A DNA stretch of 5,663 nt from Pseudomonadota bacterium. Lineage in GTDB: Bacteria; Desulfobacterota; Desulfovibrionia; Desulfovibrionales; Desulfovibrionaceae. Where the stretch lies: NCBI GenBank assembly GCA_023390395.1, contig JAEWCY010000189.1:1-5663 (forward strand), given 5' to 3'. Shown piece by piece: positions 1 through 5,558 of the stretch. The first letter of the stretch is position 1. Every line of letters starts with the position of its first letter. Position numbers and translations under genes: made by a program. Below the pieces are notes generated by a model. It worked only from the letters and a program-made list of their open reading frames with translations, was not told the DNA's origin and made no database searches.

Positions 1-490
1 ACACCTTGTCGCCGACCTTGAGGAGCACGCCGCCGAGGATGGCGGGATCGACGCCGAAGGACAGCACCAGCTTCTTGCCGGACTGTTTTTCGAGCTTGGC
101 CTTGATCTGGTCCTGACGCTGATCGGACAGGGCGTAGGCGGTGACGAGCCGCCCGCGCATGACGCCCTCTGCCTCGTCCAGCAGGGTCCGGTAGTAGGCG
201 GACACCTCGAGGACGAAGGCCAGGCGTTCCTTGTCGGCCAGAAGCGACAGGAAGTTGACCACCATAGGCTTCAGGCCCAGCTTGCCCACCACGCCGGCCA
301 GCACCGCCTTCTTGTCCGCGGCGGCGATGACGGGGTTGGCAAAGACCCGAAGCAGGTCCGGGGACGCCTCAAGGATGGAGGCGAAGGCCTCCAGGTCCTT
401 GCCGTACTCCGCCGGCGCCTTCTTGCCGGCCTTGGCGGCCAGCGCGAAGAGCGCCTTGGCGTAACGGCGCGCGACGATGTTGCCGGTCAA
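1..490 (-). CDS. atpH: F1Fo ATP synthase delta subunit (OSCP-like), C-terminus cut by the window edge
   Basis: The delta subunit sits on top of the F1 head and joins it to the peripheral stalk made by b and b', on the cytoplasmic face of the inner membrane. 163 residues are visible. The N-terminus MTGNIVARRYAKALFALA is the typical opening helix of the family (xxRYAxALFxxA). The middle is an all-helical domain (LLRVFANPVI near 47-56, VVNFLSLLADKERL near 77-90). The end, DPAILGGVLLKVGDKV at 148-163, matches the conserved C-terminal strand region. Family members are about 180 residues, so roughly 20 are missing beyond the window. The start is TTG at 490: it is the only start-like codon after an in-frame stop upstream, and it follows AAAGGTGGT with a 6-base spacer. 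It overlaps the atpF stop as TTGA, which suggests translational coupling. Family and position are firm; the TTG start is well supported but inferred. Confidence 0.95.
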   Translation of the reverse strand, partial: MTGNIVARRYAKALFALAAKAGKKAPAEYGKDLEAFASILEASPDLLRVFANPVIAAADKKAVLAGVVGKLGLKPMVVNFLSLLADKERLAFVLEVSAYYRTLLDEAEGVMRGRLVTAYALSDQRQDQIKAKLEKQSGKKLVLSFGVDPAILGGVLLKVGDKV

Positions 491-1062
491 TTGAACACCA
501 CCTTTGTTAAGTATTCATCCACAAGCTTTTCCTGGTCCTTGGCGGTCAGCTTCTTCTCGAGCATGGTCGTGGCGGCCCCGACCACGGCGTCGGCCAGCTC
601 GGCGCGCAGCTTCTGCACGGCGACCTTGGCCTCGGCCTCGGCCGCGGCCAAGGCCTGCTCGCGAACCTGCACGGCCTTGGCCTCGGCGGCGGCGACGATG
701 GCGTCGCGAAGGGCCTCGCCCTGGCGGCGATACTCTTCCTCGATCCGCGCCTTCTCCTCGGCCAGGTTGCTGATGGAAGCCTCGATGTCGGCCAGGCGCT
801 TGGCGGCGTCGGCCTTGCGGGCGTCAAGGTCGGACAGCTGGTTCTCGATGGTCTGGGTCCGGCCGCGGAAGAAACCCGCGATCTTCTTCCCGGCCAGCTT
901 GGCGATCACGGCGAAGACCAGCACGAAGTTGATCACCCGAAACAGGAAGTCCTTCCAGTTGAGCCCATGGTGCGCCGCTTCCGCGCCGTCCCCGGAGGCG
1001 TAGGCCACTGCGGCCAGCCCGAGCACGAAAGCCACGGCGGCGATGAGGTGGAGCCTTTTCAA
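487..1062 (-). CDS. atpF: F1Fo ATP synthase b subunit with a signal-peptide-like N-terminus
   Basis: This is one of two peripheral-stalk subunits that hold F1 still against the rotor. Reading from TTG at 1062 gives 191 residues. Residues 4-20 are hydrophobic after MKR and end in AYA-S, like a signal peptidase I site. A second hydrophobic segment at about 38-57, after the conserved NWKDFLFRVINF, is the expected membrane anchor. Residues 70-170 are a long charged Ala/Glu/Lys/Arg coiled coil, and the tail KLVDEYLTKVVFN should contact delta. The TTG start is chosen because GGGAGGG lies 5 bases upstream; an in-frame GTG at 1092 would add ten residues but lacks a comparable ribosome site. The gene lies 47 bases after atpF2 and overlaps atpH by 4 bases. 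Subunit identity is firm; the exact start and any cleavage of the leader are inference. Confidence 0.93.
   Translation of the reverse strand: MKRLHLIAAVAFVLGLAAVAYASGDGAEAAHHGLNWKDFLFRVINFVLVFAVIAKLAGKKIAGFFRGRTQTIENQLSDLDARKADAAKRLADIEASISNLAEEKARIEEEYRRQGEALRDAIVAAAEAKAVQVREQALAAAEAEAKVAVQKLRAELADAVVGAATTMLEKKLTAKDQEKLVDEYLTKVVFN
488..505 (-). promoter_or_regulatory. Ribosome binding site and TTG start of atpH
   Basis: On the minus strand AAAGGTGGT (505-497) matches the anti-16S sequence AAGGAGGT at seven of eight positions. A 6-base spacer GTTCAA leads to TTG at 490-488. The site lies inside the last codons of atpF. No ATG or GTG competes in this frame, because a stop lies just upstream. 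Confidence 0.75.
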
Positions 1063-1074
1063 TTGAACCCTCCC
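1060..1074 (-). promoter_or_regulatory. Ribosome binding site and TTG start of atpF
   Basis: GGGAGGG at 1074-1068 precedes TTG at 1062-1060 with a 5-base spacer TTCAA (6 from the GGAGG core). This is the strongest Shine-Dalgarno sequence near the gene and is why the TTG is preferred over the in-frame GTG at 1092. The start lies in the palindrome TTCAATTGAA. Confidence 0.7.
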
Positions 1075-1109
1075 TTTCCTTGAGAAATCCACGTAAACCC
1101 CCGAAAACC

Positions 1110-1529
1110 CTAAGCCGCCAGCACCTTGGCCACGGCCTTGGAAGCCAAACCGGACACCTTGCCCCTAAGCGCCTTTTCCGCCGCGCCGGTCTGGGCGGCG
1201 ATGTCCGCCCGGGCCGCCTGCACCTTGGACGCGGCCTCCGCAGCGGCGGCGTCCAGAATCGCCTTCTCCTGGCCCTGGCCCTCGGCCTTCATGGCCAGGC
1301 GGCCGGCCGTGGCGGCCGTGCGCGCGGCGTCCAGGGCGGCCTCGTAGTCCTTGAGCTTGGTGTCGGCGGAGGTGGTGAACGATTCGATGCCTTCCATCTG
1401 GGAGGCGATGAACTCGGCCCGCTTTTTGAGCGTGCGACGGATGGGCCCGATGAGGATGACGTTGAGCAGGATCAGGATGAGCAGAAAATTGACGGCTTGG
1501 ACGAAAAACGTGGCGTTTAAGTCAATCAT
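1110..1529 (-). CDS. atpF2: F1Fo ATP synthase b' subunit, first gene of the ATP synthase operon here
   Basis: This is the second, diverged b-type peripheral stalk subunit, expected to pair with the b product of the next gene. The protein has 139 residues. MIDLNATFFVQAVNFLLIL is the classic N-terminus of b/b', with one membrane helix at about 8-28. The short polar loop GPIRRTLKKRAEFI at 28-41 follows. The rest, to residue 139, is an Ala/Lys/Glu-rich helix typical of the dimeric coiled coil. It is shorter than atpF and has no N-terminal leader. The start is ATG at 1529, with GGAGGG and a 5-base spacer; a longer reading from 1619 would run back through the control region and is rejected. It precedes atpF by 47 bases and follows a terminator, so it probably heads a transcription unit b'-b-delta and onward. 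Which b-type gene is called b or b' is convention; here it is judged by order and length. Confidence 0.92.
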   Translation of the reverse strand: MIDLNATFFVQAVNFLLILILLNVILIGPIRRTLKKRAEFIASQMEGIESFTTSADTKLKDYEAALDAARTAATAGRLAMKAEGQGQEKAILDAAAAEAASKVQAARADIAAQTGAAEKALRGKVSGLASKAVAKVLAA

Positions 1530-1540
1530 CGGCACCCTCC
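1530..1540 (-). promoter_or_regulatory. Ribosome binding site of atpF2
   Basis: GGAGGG at 1540-1535 lies 5 bases upstream of the ATG at 1529. This fixes the start at MIDLNATF and excludes the longer open frame. Confidence 0.8.
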
Positions 1541-1546
1541 GGGAGG

Positions 1547-1564
1547 TTGTGAAAATTTTTGCAA
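1547..1564. promoter_or_regulatory. AT-rich 18-bp imperfect palindrome, possible operator upstream of atpF2
   Basis: The plus strand reads TTGTGAAAATTTTTGCAA. It matches its reverse complement at 14 of 18 positions, in the form TTG-nn-AAAATTTT-nn-CAA centred at 1555/1556. It is strikingly AT-rich in a GC-rich region and lies between a candidate -10 box and the atpF2 ribosome site. The left half TTGTGA resembles a half-site of CRP/FNR-family regulators; the right half TTGCAA fits that less well. A regulator binding here is inference. Confidence 0.35.
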
Positions 1565-1576
1565 AGTCAGCAAGCG

Positions 1577-1605
1577 GCTGTAGCGAATTTGGCCCGGCCT
1601 GTCCA
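1577..1605 (-). promoter_or_regulatory. Weak sigma70-like promoter candidate for the ATP synthase operon
   Basis: On the minus strand TGGACA (1605-1600, five of six to TTGACA) is followed after exactly 17 bases by TACAGC (1582-1577, three of six to TATAAT). It lies just after the terminator, and transcription would start near 1570, about 40 bases before the atpF2 start codon. The -10 match is poor, so this is only the best candidate by eye. Confidence 0.3.
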
Positions 1606-1615
1606 GCCCTTTTTG

Positions 1616-1643
1616 ACAAAAACCGCGACGGACGCGCGTCGCG
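1616..1643 (-). terminator. Rho-independent terminator of the elongation operon
   Basis: On the minus strand CGCGACG (1643-1637), a 6-base loop and CGTCGCG (1630-1624) form a perfect 7-bp GC-rich stem. After one G come five T (1622-1618). It begins 21 bases after the bactofilin stop and separates the elongasome genes from the ATP synthase genes. Confidence 0.75.
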
Positions 1644-1664
1644 AAAGCCGCGCCGCGCATGGCT

Positions 1665-2063
1665 TCAGGCGTTATTTTCCCCGGGCCCGGGCGCGCCCTG
1701 GGGCAGGCTTTCCACCACTGGCGCGGCCCTTGCGGCCGAGGCCTCCATGACCACCTCGCCGTCCAGGCAGCCGCCCTCCTCCACCACCAAGGCCGGGGTG
1801 CGCACCGAACCGGTGAGCCGCCCCGTGGACGTGACCGTGACCTTGGACGCGGCCGTGACCTCGGCGGTCACGGACCCGCCGCAGGAAAGACGGCCCACGG
1901 CCACCTGGCCCGTGAGTCTGGCGTTTTTTCCGACGATGAGGGTCCCCGACGAGGCGATCTCCCCGTCGAAGCAGCCGTCCAGGCGCACCACGCCCTCGAA
2001 GGTCAGCCGGCCCGTGAAGTACGTTCCGGCCCCGAGGAAGGCGTTGATGTCGTGCTTGCCCAC
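1665..2063 (-). CDS. Bactofilin (polymer-forming cytoskeletal protein)
   Basis: Bactofilins self-assemble without nucleotide into filaments, often at the membrane, and help position wall enzymes in other bacteria. This protein has 132 residues. Residues 7-105 carry the regular short beta-strand and glycine pattern of the right-handed beta-helix: FLGAGTYFTGRLTFEG, then VRLDGCFDGEI, then SSGTLIVGKNARLTGQV, then STGRLTGSVRTPALVVEEGG, a close fit to the DUF583/bactofilin consensus. A short flexible Pro/Gly/Ala tail (106-132) follows. There is no signal peptide or membrane segment, so it is cytoplasmic. The start is GTG at 2063, with GGAGG 6 bases upstream; the frame stays open further upstream only as a shadow of rodA. 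It lies 59 bases after rodA and is followed by a terminator, so it is probably the last gene of the elongasome operon. Three cysteines (31, 61, 99) are present. The family is firm; its role in cell shape here is inferred. Confidence 0.93.
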   Translation of the reverse strand: MGKHDINAFLGAGTYFTGRLTFEGVVRLDGCFDGEIASSGTLIVGKNARLTGQVAVGRLSCGGSVTAEVTAASKVTVTSTGRLTGSVRTPALVVEEGGCLDGEVVMEASAARAAPVVESLPQGAPGPGENNA

Positions 2064-2074
2064 AAGGGTCCTCC
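2061..2074 (-). promoter_or_regulatory. Ribosome binding site and GTG start of the bactofilin gene
   Basis: GGAGG at 2074-2070 and a 6-base spacer ACCCTT lead to GTG at 2063-2061. No other start codon in this frame lies between it and the end of rodA. The run just upstream, CCGGCCGCCGG, could form a 4-bp stem touching the GGAGG. Confidence 0.75.
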
Positions 2075-2122
2075 GGCGGCCGGCAAGGCGAACCGCCCCG
2101 CGCGCCGCGTGGACCCCTCCGG

Positions 2123-3235
2123 CTAGCCCTTCTTGAAGAGGAAGCGCCGCATGGAGACGTTGACGACGATGCCCACGAGGGTGAAGTTCACAATGGTGGC
2201 GCTCCCCCCGTAACTGATGAACGGCAGGGGGATGCCAACGACCGGCATGATGCCGAGCACCATACCCATGTTGATGAGGATTTGCCAGAAGAAATAGAAG
2301 AAAACCCCGGCCGCCAAGTAGCTGCCGAAACGGTCTTTCGCATTGCGGGCCGTGATGTAGAACTGCAGCAGAAACAGGCAGAAGAGCGTCAGCAGGACGA
2401 TGCCGCCGACGAAGCCCCATTCCTCGGCGAACACGGCCACGGCGAAGTCCGTGTGCTTTTCCGGCAGATAGCGCAGCTGGCTCTGGGTGCCTTCCAGAAA
2501 GCCCTTGCCCCAGGTCTGGCCCGAGCCGATGGCGATCTGGGACTGGATGATGTGGTAGCCCGCGCCCAGGGGATCGCGCTCGGGGTCGAACAACGTGAGG
2601 ATGCGGCCCTTCTGGTAGGGCTTGAGGAAGAACCAGCCGCAGGGAATCAGCGCCGGCCCGGCCACGGCCAGGGTCTTGAACACCGGCCCGGTCAGGCCCC
2701 GGTAGAGGATCAGGCCGCACACGAGCAAAAGGACGTTGAGCCCGGTGCCGAGGTCGGGCTCGACGATGATCAGCCCGGCCACGGGCAGGGACACGGCCAG
2801 GATGCCGGCCAGCTCCAGCCAGCCCAGGCGCTCCGAGCGCTTGGACAGGAGCTTGGCCGCCAGCAGCAGCATGGCGATCTTGGCCAGCTCGCTCGGCTGG
2901 AAGGCGAAGCCGCCGATGGGCAGCCAGCGCTTGGCCCCGGACACGGTCTTGCCGAGCACGAGCACGAGCACGAGCAGCACGGCCACGCCGATGGTCAGCG
3001 GCCAGGCGATGGTGCCCAGGTGCTTGTAGTCGAACAGCACCATGCCGACCATGCAGCAAAGCCCGCCCAGGCCCCAGTAGAGCTGCTTGTTGTAGAAGGG
3101 CTGCAGGGACAGCTCGTCGCCCATGCGGAAGCCGCTGGCCGAATAGAGGTTGAGGACGCCGACGCCGAACAGCAGCGCCGTGAGCCCCAGGAGCGGCCAG
3201 TTGATGCAAAAGATGAGTCGTCTGTCGAAAGGCAT
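2123..3235 (-). CDS. rodA: Peptidoglycan glycosyltransferase RodA (SEDS family)
   Basis: RodA polymerises lipid II into glycan strands during side-wall growth and works as a pair with PBP2. The protein has 370 residues, the usual length, and is a multi-pass inner-membrane protein of about ten helices. Visible SEDS motifs are GAKRW at 100-104, QPSELAK at 113-119, EPDLGTG at 159-165, PEKHTDF at 258-264 and GIPLPFISYGGSA at 334-346. D263 in HTDF corresponds to the essential periplasmic-loop aspartate of characterised RodA proteins. Together with the PBP2 neighbour, this points to RodA rather than FtsW. The ATG at 3235 has AGGA about 6 bases upstream. The gene begins 21 bases after mrdA stops, so co-transcription is very likely. 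A fourfold CGAGCA repeat lies within the helix at residues 87-94. Nothing suggests loss of function. Confidence 0.97.
   Translation of the reverse strand: MPFDRRLIFCINWPLLGLTALLFGVGVLNLYSASGFRMGDELSLQPFYNKQLYWGLGGLCCMVGMVLFDYKHLGTIAWPLTIGVAVLLVLVLVLGKTVSGAKRWLPIGGFAFQPSELAKIAMLLLAAKLLSKRSERLGWLELAGILAVSLPVAGLIIVEPDLGTGLNVLLLVCGLILYRGLTGPVFKTLAVAGPALIPCGWFFLKPYQKGRILTLFDPERDPLGAGYHIIQSQIAIGSGQTWGKGFLEGTQSQLRYLPEKHTDFAVAVFAEEWGFVGGIVLLTLFCLFLLQFYITARNAKDRFGSYLAAGVFFYFFWQILINMGMVLGIMPVVGIPLPFISYGGSATIVNFTLVGIVVNVSMRRFLFKKG
2953..2976. repeat. Perfect fourfold hexanucleotide repeat CGAGCA inside rodA
   Basis: Four uninterrupted copies of CGAGCA on the plus strand encode the Leu-Val alternation LVLVLVL of a RodA membrane helix (about residues 87-94). 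The unit is a multiple of three, so gain or loss of a copy would change the helix by two residues without a frameshift. Confidence 0.85.
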
Positions 3236-3256
3236 CGGTATTCCTGAAAAGGGCGG

Positions 3257-5098
3257 CTAGTCGCCCGTGTCCTCGGGCTCGGGGGCCGGCGCGGCGGCGC
3301 GGGGGGACTTGGCCGGGGCCGGGCCGAACAGCATCTCGTAGATCTTGCGCTCGATGGGGCCGCAGACCTCGCCGCCGTGGCCGCCGGCATGCTCCACGAC
3401 GCACACCACCACGTAGGTCTTGCCGTCCTTTTTTCCCCAACTGGCCAGCCAGGCGTGGTCGCGCTGCTCGTAGGGCATGAACTTGCCCTTGACGCGCACG
3501 TCGGGGTTGATGAGCTTGACGACCTGGGCCGTCCCCGACTTGGCCCCGGTCACGACATCGCTGCGGAGCAGCGACTTGCCCGTGCCGCGTTCCACCGTGG
3601 CCACCATGGAGTCGAGAATGAACTGACGGTCGGCCTCCTTGAGCGGCAGCTCGCCGTCCACCCGGGGGGCCTCGGTCTCCACCAGCTCGGGCTTGCGCAG
3701 CTTGCCCCCGCCGACAAGGGCCGACAAATACCGCGCGACCTGCAGCGGCGAGGTGAGCACGTAGCCCTGGCCGATGGAGGCGATGACGGTCTCGCCCCGG
3801 GACCAGGCCGCGCCGAAGCGCTTGCGTTTCCACTCCTTGGAGGGGATGAGCCCGGCCTTCTCGTGGGGCAGGTCGATGCCGGTGCGCGCGCCGAAGCCGC
3901 TGGCCAGGGCGTACTCGTGGAGGTTGTCGATGCCCATCTTGTCGCCGAGCTTGTAGAAATACACGTCGCACGAGTGGACCAGGGCGTCCTTCATGGCCAG
4001 CGCGCCGAACCCGGACTTCTTCCAGTCGTGGAATTCGCGGTTGCCCACCCGGTAGGACGGCGGACAGCTCACCACGTCGCCGGGCTTGATGAAATTGCCG
4101 GAAAGCCCGGCCGCGGCCATGAGCAGCTTGAACACCGACCCGGGCGGGTACACGCCCTGGGTCGCCCGGTTCTGGATGGGATGGCGCGGGTTGTCGCGCA
4201 GTTCCTTCCACTTGTCCGCCGGCACGCCGAGCACGAACATGTTGTTGTCGTAGCTCGGCTCGCTGACCATGGCCCGGATCTTGCCCGTGTCGGGCTCCAT
4301 GACCACGATGGCCCCGGCCTGGCCCTCCATGAGGCGCGAGCATTCGCGCTGGAGGTTGACGTCGATGGCCAGGCGCACGTCCGCGCCGGCCTGGGGCGGC
4401 TCCAGAATGTTCTCGTTGTGCTGGCGGCCGAAGGCGTCCACCTCGACCTGCTTGCGGCCCTTGGCCCCGCGCAGCTCGTCCTCCAGGGTGTATTCCAGGC
4501 CCTGCTTGCCCACGGAGTCGCCAAGCGACAGCTCGGGCTTCTTCTCCAGCTCCTCCTCGTTGGCCTCGGCCACGTAGCCGAGCACGTGGGCCATAAGCGG
4601 GCCGGTCGGGTAGGAACGCTTCTGGCGCACCACGATCTCCAGGCCCGGGTAGAGCATGGCGTTGGCCTCGATGCGGGCCAGGGCCTCGTAGGGCAGGTCG
4701 GTGATGAGGGTCAGCGGCTCGAAGGGCTTGACCCGCTTGCGGCCGCGCCGGAACGTCTCCAGAAGCTGGGCCTTGTCCACGCCGGTCCACTCCGAGACCT
4801 TGGCCAGGGTGGCGTCCACGTCGGCGCAGTCCTCGCGCACCAGGCCCAGGGCGAAGGAGGGCTCGGACACGGCCAGGGGCACGCCGTTTTTGTCCACGAT
4901 GCGGCCCCGGGCGGAGTTGATGCGCACCTGGCGCAGCTGGTTGTCCCGGGCCATGTCCGCGAACCGGGCTCCCTTGTGGACCTGCAGGTACCACAGGCGC
5001 AGGGTGAACAGGCAGAAGAGCCCGAGCACCAGGGCCTGGAGCAGGATCAGCCCCGACCGCGGGGCGTGTTGCTGGGGAGCCTCGGTTTCAAGCCGCAT
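3257..5098 (-). CDS. mrdA: Penicillin-binding protein 2 (class B PBP, D,D-transpeptidase)
   Basis: PBP2 crosslinks new peptidoglycan in the periplasm during elongation and activates RodA. The protein has 613 residues, normal for the family. One membrane anchor spans about 16-39 (ending RLWYLQV). The dimerisation/pedestal domain follows, with RGRIVDKNG at 64-72 and VGKQGLE at 196-202. The transpeptidase domain carries YPPGSVFK at 317-324 with nucleophile S321 and K324, SCD at 376-378 (the SxD form seen in PBP2) and KSGT at 520-523. The tail 592-613 is Pro/Ala-rich. The ATG at 5098 is chosen because it gives the standard N-terminus; a TTG at 5137 would add 13 residues deep inside mreD. It overlaps mreD by 11 bases with a weak ribosome site, so translational coupling is likely. 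One oddity is that the GHG motif near the SxD box reads GFG at 363-365, which removes a histidine reported as a zinc ligand in some PBP2 proteins. Confidence 0.97.
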   Translation of the reverse strand: MRLETEAPQQHAPRSGLILLQALVLGLFCLFTLRLWYLQVHKGARFADMARDNQLRQVRINSARGRIVDKNGVPLAVSEPSFALGLVREDCADVDATLAKVSEWTGVDKAQLLETFRRGRKRVKPFEPLTLITDLPYEALARIEANAMLYPGLEIVVRQKRSYPTGPLMAHVLGYVAEANEEELEKKPELSLGDSVGKQGLEYTLEDELRGAKGRKQVEVDAFGRQHNENILEPPQAGADVRLAIDVNLQRECSRLMEGQAGAIVVMEPDTGKIRAMVSEPSYDNNMFVLGVPADKWKELRDNPRHPIQNRATQGVYPPGSVFKLLMAAAGLSGNFIKPGDVVSCPPSYRVGNREFHDWKKSGFGALAMKDALVHSCDVYFYKLGDKMGIDNLHEYALASGFGARTGIDLPHEKAGLIPSKEWKRKRFGAAWSRGETVIASIGQGYVLTSPLQVARYLSALVGGGKLRKPELVETEAPRVDGELPLKEADRQFILDSMVATVERGTGKSLLRSDVVTGAKSGTAQVVKLINPDVRVKGKFMPYEQRDHAWLASWGKKDGKTYVVVCVVEHAGGHGGEVCGPIERKIYEMLFGPAPAKSPRAAAPAPEPEDTGD

Positions 5099-5558
5099 CG
5101 ACGCTGTCCGGCAGGTGATGGTGGATGAGATAGACAAGACCCCATTCGACGGGGAAAATCAAGGCTTGCAAGGCGCTCTCCGTCAGCAGCCGTTCGACCG
5201 GCACGGTCTGGTCCTGGAGCAGGACCATGACGCCGATGAGCAGGAAGTGCATGGCGCCGAGGCTCCCCCCCAGGATGAACACGAACAGGAAGTTGCGGGC
5301 CTCGAAGAGCCAGTGGCCGAAGAAATAGAGCCCGGCCAAAGCGCCGTACCACAGCAGGCTCGACCCGAAGGGCAGGCTGCCCGCGCCTTCCTGCAGAAAA
5401 AGCCAGATGAGGCCGAGCCACACCGGCACGGTCCACTTCTCCTCCTGCATGGCCAGGATAAGACCCGGAGCCAGGAAGTCCACCCCCGGCACGAGGCTTT
5501 GGAGCCACAGGCCGCACAGGGTGAACAGGACCCAGAAGACGATATGGGCCGGTCTCAT
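5088..5558 (-). CDS. mreD: Rod shape-determining membrane protein MreD
   Basis: MreD is an integral inner-membrane part of the elongasome that binds MreC and helps regulate PBP2/RodA. The protein has 156 residues, close to the usual 160, and is almost wholly hydrophobic with about five or six membrane segments (near 5-22, 27-37, 43-56, 69-85, 89-112 and 133-146). The family has few invariant motifs, so the call rests on length, topology and position directly before mrdA and rodA. It starts at ATG 5558, overlapping the preceding stop as ATGA, with GAGGGA just upstream, and its stop lies 11 bases inside mrdA. Such overlaps suggest coupled translation of the whole complex. No anomaly is seen. 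Confidence 0.88.
   Translation of the reverse strand: MRPAHIVFWVLFTLCGLWLQSLVPGVDFLAPGLILAMQEEKWTVPVWLGLIWLFLQEGAGSLPFGSSLLWYGALAGLYFFGHWLFEARNFLFVFILGGSLGAMHFLLIGVMVLLQDQTVPVERLLTESALQALIFPVEWGLVYLIHHHLPDSVDAA

Noticed and set aside
1063..1092. GTG at 1092 as the start of atpF, adding ten residues
   Set aside because: It has no good Shine-Dalgarno sequence, whereas TTG at 1062 has GGGAGGG at proper spacing and gives a normal hydrophobic N-terminus.
1558..1580. A possible sigma54 -24/-12 element upstream of atpF2
   Set aside because: The TTTGCA part resembles the -12 element, but the required GG at -24 with correct spacing is absent.
1613..1618. A perfect TTGACA on the plus strand in the intergenic region
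   Set aside because: No credible -10 or plus-strand gene follows; it is part of the T-tract side of the minus-strand terminator.
1530..1619. An upstream start for atpF2 at 1619
   Set aside because: It would translate the control region between terminator and ribosome site; the ATG at 1529 has a strong GGAGGG and the conserved b' N-terminus.
1665..4994. A 1109-codon open frame on the minus strand running from mrdA through rodA into bactofilin
   Set aside because: Only its last 132 codons (the bactofilin) look like a protein family. The rest is Arg/Gly/Pro/Ala/His-rich shadow sequence of mrdA and rodA in another frame, and the bactofilin has its own ribosome site and GTG start, so there is no fusion.
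3377..5128. A 583-codon open frame on the plus strand opposite mrdA
   Set aside because: It is antisense to a clear PBP2 gene, has low-complexity Leu/Gly/His/Val composition without recognisable motifs, and is expected from GC-rich third-position bias.
5099..5137. TTG at 5137 as the mrdA start
   Set aside because: It would lengthen the overlap with mreD to 50 bases and add 13 residues untypical of PBP2; the ATG at 5098 gives the usual short cytoplasmic N-terminus.
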